Shown here piece after piece: positions 6,193 through 8,005 of a DNA stretch of 8,005 nt (within the stretch, counting starts at the first letter, position 1; the number at the start of each line of letters is the position of its first letter). The translations under genes were made by a program, and so were the position numbers. The notes below the pieces were generated by a model. That model did not search any database. It was not told the origin of the DNA and worked only from the letters and a program-made list of their open reading frames with translations. Origin of the DNA: an uncultured beta proteobacterium (GTDB taxonomy: Bacteria > Pseudomonadota > Gammaproteobacteria > Burkholderiales > Burkholderiaceae_C). The stretch covers positions 1 through 8,005 of the forward strand of contig CAIWRE010000363.1 of the NCBI GenBank assembly GCA_903914985.1, read 5' to 3'.

Positions 6193-7112
6193 GGACGACC
6201 TCCCGTGCTCTCAGCCTGGTATTTGTTGAAAAAAGCCAGTGGAATAATGATGAGCCCGACCATCACGACTGCCACACTTGCCGCCATGGGCCAGTCATTG
6301 TTGCTGAAAAACTCGTCCCAGAGCACGTGACCAATCATCAGGGTTTCCGGGCCGCCAAGCAGCTCAGGAATCACAAATTCACCCACACACGGGATGAACA
6401 CCAGCATGGACCCCGCGATGATGCCGCTCTTGGACAAGGGCACGGTGATGCGCCAAAACGCCTGCCAAGGGGTTGCACCCAAATCCAGCGCCGCTTCCAA
6501 CAGGCGCAAATCCATTTTCACCAGATTGGCGTACAGGGGCAAGATCATGAAGGGCACGTAGGTGTAGACCATGCCCAGCACCAGTGAAAACGGCGTGTTC
6601 ATCATCTTGACCGGCTCAGCAATCAGGCCCATCGCAAGTGCTGCATTGTTGAAAACCCCGTTATCGGCCAGCAGCATCTTCCACGCATAGACGCGCAGCA
6701 AAAAGGATGTCCAAAAAGGAAGCATCACCAGCATCAGAAGCGCCGGCCGGCGGTCCGCGGGGCTGCGCGCCATGAAGTACGCAAACGGATAAGCAATACC
6801 AAGGCACACCAAGGTGGTGATGGCGGCGATTTTGATGGAGCTCAGGTACGCATTGATGTACAAGGAATCCTGAGTGAGGCTGAAGTAGTTGCCAAACTTC
6901 AAGGTCATCACGACGACGTCATCGCGCAAGGAGAAGACGTCCTTGAAAAACACCGTGTCCATCTCGGACAGGCTGATTTTGAAGACCACCAGAAATGGCA
7001 GCAGAAATACGGCCAGCAAGAACACCATCGGGATGGCGATCACCATATTGCGTCCCCACGCACCAGTGAGCTTGGTGTGTATTGATGTGACGGACTGCGT
7101 GGCGGTCGCCAT
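6189..7112 (-). CDS. potH: Polyamine ABC transporter permease, PotH/PotB type
   Basis: A 307-residue inner-membrane permease that pairs with PotI. It has a short cytoplasmic N-terminus, a first membrane segment at about 23-45, then five more (about 91-115, 122-146, 174-198, 228-248, 276-296). PFWTSFLLRVYAWK at 132-145, the EAA loop LEAALDLGATPWQAFW at 205-220, and the GIIAGSMLVFIPCVGEFVIP stretch at 230-249 followed by ELLGGP match E. coli PotH closely, as I recall that sequence, so a putrescine-type system is favoured over spermidine PotABCD. The start at 7112 lies 5 nt after the potG stop (7120-7118), with no good ribosome binding site, so translation is probably coupled to potG. Its stop overlaps the potI start by four bases. 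Full length and intact. Confidence 0.93.
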   Translation of the reverse strand: MATATQSVTSIHTKLTGAWGRNMVIAIPMVFLLAVFLLPFLVVFKISLSEMDTVFFKDVFSLRDDVVVMTLKFGNYFSLTQDSLYINAYLSSIKIAAITTLVCLGIAYPFAYFMARSPADRRPALLMLVMLPFWTSFLLRVYAWKMLLADNGVFNNAALAMGLIAEPVKMMNTPFSLVLGMVYTYVPFMILPLYANLVKMDLRLLEAALDLGATPWQAFWRITVPLSKSGIIAGSMLVFIPCVGEFVIPELLGGPETLMIGHVLWDEFFSNNDWPMAASVAVVMVGLIIIPLAFFNKYQAESTGGRP

Positions 7113-7117
7113 GGCAA

Positions 7118-8005
7118 TTACTGGGTCAAAACGACAACATCACTGCCGCACCACCAAACGTAAACCTGATCACCCCAGGTGAGCTGCGCCTCGCCATGGC
7201 GGGCGGCATTGGTCAGCGTGACCTTGATGACGGTGTGGTTGTCCAATTTGACGTGGTAGGTTGTCAGACTGCCCAGGTAGGCCAAGTCATCAATAACGCC
7301 TTGAACGATGTTGTATCCCACTTCGGCCAAAGAATCACGTTCCGTATCGGCAGGAAGCGACTTCTGAATCGACATTTTTTCCGGCCGAACCGCAACGCTG
7401 ACGGCCATGCCTTCGGTCCCGGTTATGCCATGGCTCACGTAATGCTTGCACTCAGGCGACGCAATCGTCACATGGTCGGGCGCGTCAATTTCTACGGTGC
7501 CTTTGAAGATGTTGACGCTGCCAATGAAGTCCGCCACAAACAAGCAGTTGGGCGTTTCGTAAATATCGGCGGGCGCTCCGATTTGCAAAATTTTGCCCTC
7601 GCTCATCACGCCAATGCGCGTAGCCATGGTCATGGCCTCTTCCTGGTCGTGCGTCACCATGACGCAGGTCACCCCTACCTGCTCAATGATGTCAACCAGT
7701 TCCAGCTGGGTACGCTGGCGCAATTTGGCGTCGAGTGCGCCCAAGGGCTCGTCCAGCAAGAGGAGCTTGGGCCGCTTGGCGAGACTGCGCGCCAGTGCCA
7801 CTCGCTGCTGCTGCCCCCCGGAGAGTTGATGGGGCTTTCGTTTAGCGTATTGCTTGAGCTGCACTAAATCAAGCATTTGCCCCACCCGTTCGGCCACCTG
7901 GTCCTTGGGCATGCCATCGCGGTGCAAACCGAACGCAATGTTGTCCCACACCGTGAGGTGCGGAAACAAGGCATAGCTCTGGAACATCATGTTGATGGGG
8001 CGCTC
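7118..8005 (-). CDS. potG: Polyamine ABC transporter ATPase, PotG/PotA type (5' end off the right edge)
   Basis: The visible 295 C-terminal residues of the cytoplasmic ATPase that powers the importer. The reading frame stays open to the window edge (ERPINMMFQS), so the methionine at 7990 is internal and not the start. Visible motifs in order: Q-loop Gln9 in MMFQSYALFPHLT, ABC signature LSGGQQQR at about 61-68, Walker B LLLLDEP at 82-88, D-loop GALDAK, and the H-loop histidine in VTHDQEEAM at about 117-125. A C-terminal TOBE-type regulatory region follows (about residue 235 on, with VAVRPEKM and later beta-rich sequence). PotG proteins are about 375 residues, so roughly 80 residues including Walker A are outside. 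RPINMMFQSYALFPH is typical of PotA/PotG-type proteins. It begins the potG-potH-potI-porin run seen here; a binding-protein gene (potF) is expected just beyond the edge but cannot be seen. Confidence 0.95.
   Translation of the reverse strand, partial: ERPINMMFQSYALFPHLTVWDNIAFGLHRDGMPKDQVAERVGQMLDLVQLKQYAKRKPHQLSGGQQQRVALARSLAKRPKLLLLDEPLGALDAKLRQRTQLELVDIIEQVGVTCVMVTHDQEEAMTMATRIGVMSEGKILQIGAPADIYETPNCLFVADFIGSVNIFKGTVEIDAPDHVTIASPECKHYVSHGITGTEGMAVSVAVRPEKMSIQKSLPADTERDSLAEVGYNIVQGVIDDLAYLGSLTTYHVKLDNHTVIKVTLTNAARHGEAQLTWGDQVYVWWCGSDVVVLTQ

Noticed and set aside
7196..7867. Plus-strand open frame of 223 codons opposite potG
   Set aside because: Fully antisense to well-conserved ABC ATPase motifs, so a shadow frame.
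7116..7990. Methionine at 7990 as the start of potG
   Set aside because: The frame remains open upstream to the window edge with conserved residues (ERPIN before MMFQS), and Walker A would be missing. The methionine is internal to the Q-loop region.
1..8005. CRISPR arrays, insertion sequences, tRNA or rRNA genes, phage or defence genes
   Set aside because: I found no regularly spaced repeats, transposase-like frames, cloverleaf-like sequence or defence-type domains. All coding space is taken by metabolic and transport genes.

Overview
This window looks like ordinary chromosomal DNA from a betaproteobacterium, probably of the family Comamonadaceae (Rhodoferax/Polaromonas/Acidovorax-like). This rests on the style of the isocitrate lyase, the Gram-negative porin, the moderately high GC content and recalled similarity of the proteins, not on a database search. 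All seven protein genes lie on the minus strand, so transcription runs from right to left. Coding density is high, and I see no mobile element, CRISPR array, tRNA or rRNA.

Reading in the direction of transcription, the right edge (8005 to 5350) carries three tightly packed genes of a PotFGHI-type polyamine ABC importer: the ATPase potG (5' end outside the window), then permeases potH and potI. potG and potH are 5 nt apart, and potH and potI overlap by 4 nt. A 49-nt gap leads to a porin with a signal peptide and an N-terminal coiled coil (5300-3987), which ends at a convincing intrinsic terminator (about 3921-3956). Next come a GabT-type 4-aminobutyrate aminotransferase (3864-2560) and a glutamine-synthetase-family ligase (2488-1157). 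The ligase looks more like a gamma-glutamyl-amine ligase of the GlnT/GmaS/PuuA kind than a true ammonia-assimilating enzyme. A possible weak terminator lies between these two, and a UUCG-capped hairpin follows the ligase.

A 327-bp non-coding stretch (830-1156) then precedes aceA, isocitrate lyase, whose 3' end runs off the left edge. Just upstream of aceA are two identical, perfect 14-bp palindromes 30 bp apart, bracketing the -35 element of a plausible promoter. They look like a paired operator.

Together the genes suggest uptake and catabolism of polyamines or related amines: porin across the outer membrane, ABC importer across the inner membrane, gamma-glutamylation of the amine, and transamination of GABA (or a similar omega-amino acid) towards succinate semialdehyde. 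aceA is a separate unit feeding the glyoxylate shunt. The periplasmic binding protein (PotF) and the oxidase, aldehyde dehydrogenase and hydrolase of a full Puu pathway are not in this window. I found no convincing evidence of a wholly new system. The best leads are the aceA twin operator, the altered ammonium site of the ligase, and the porin inside the transporter/catabolism cluster.
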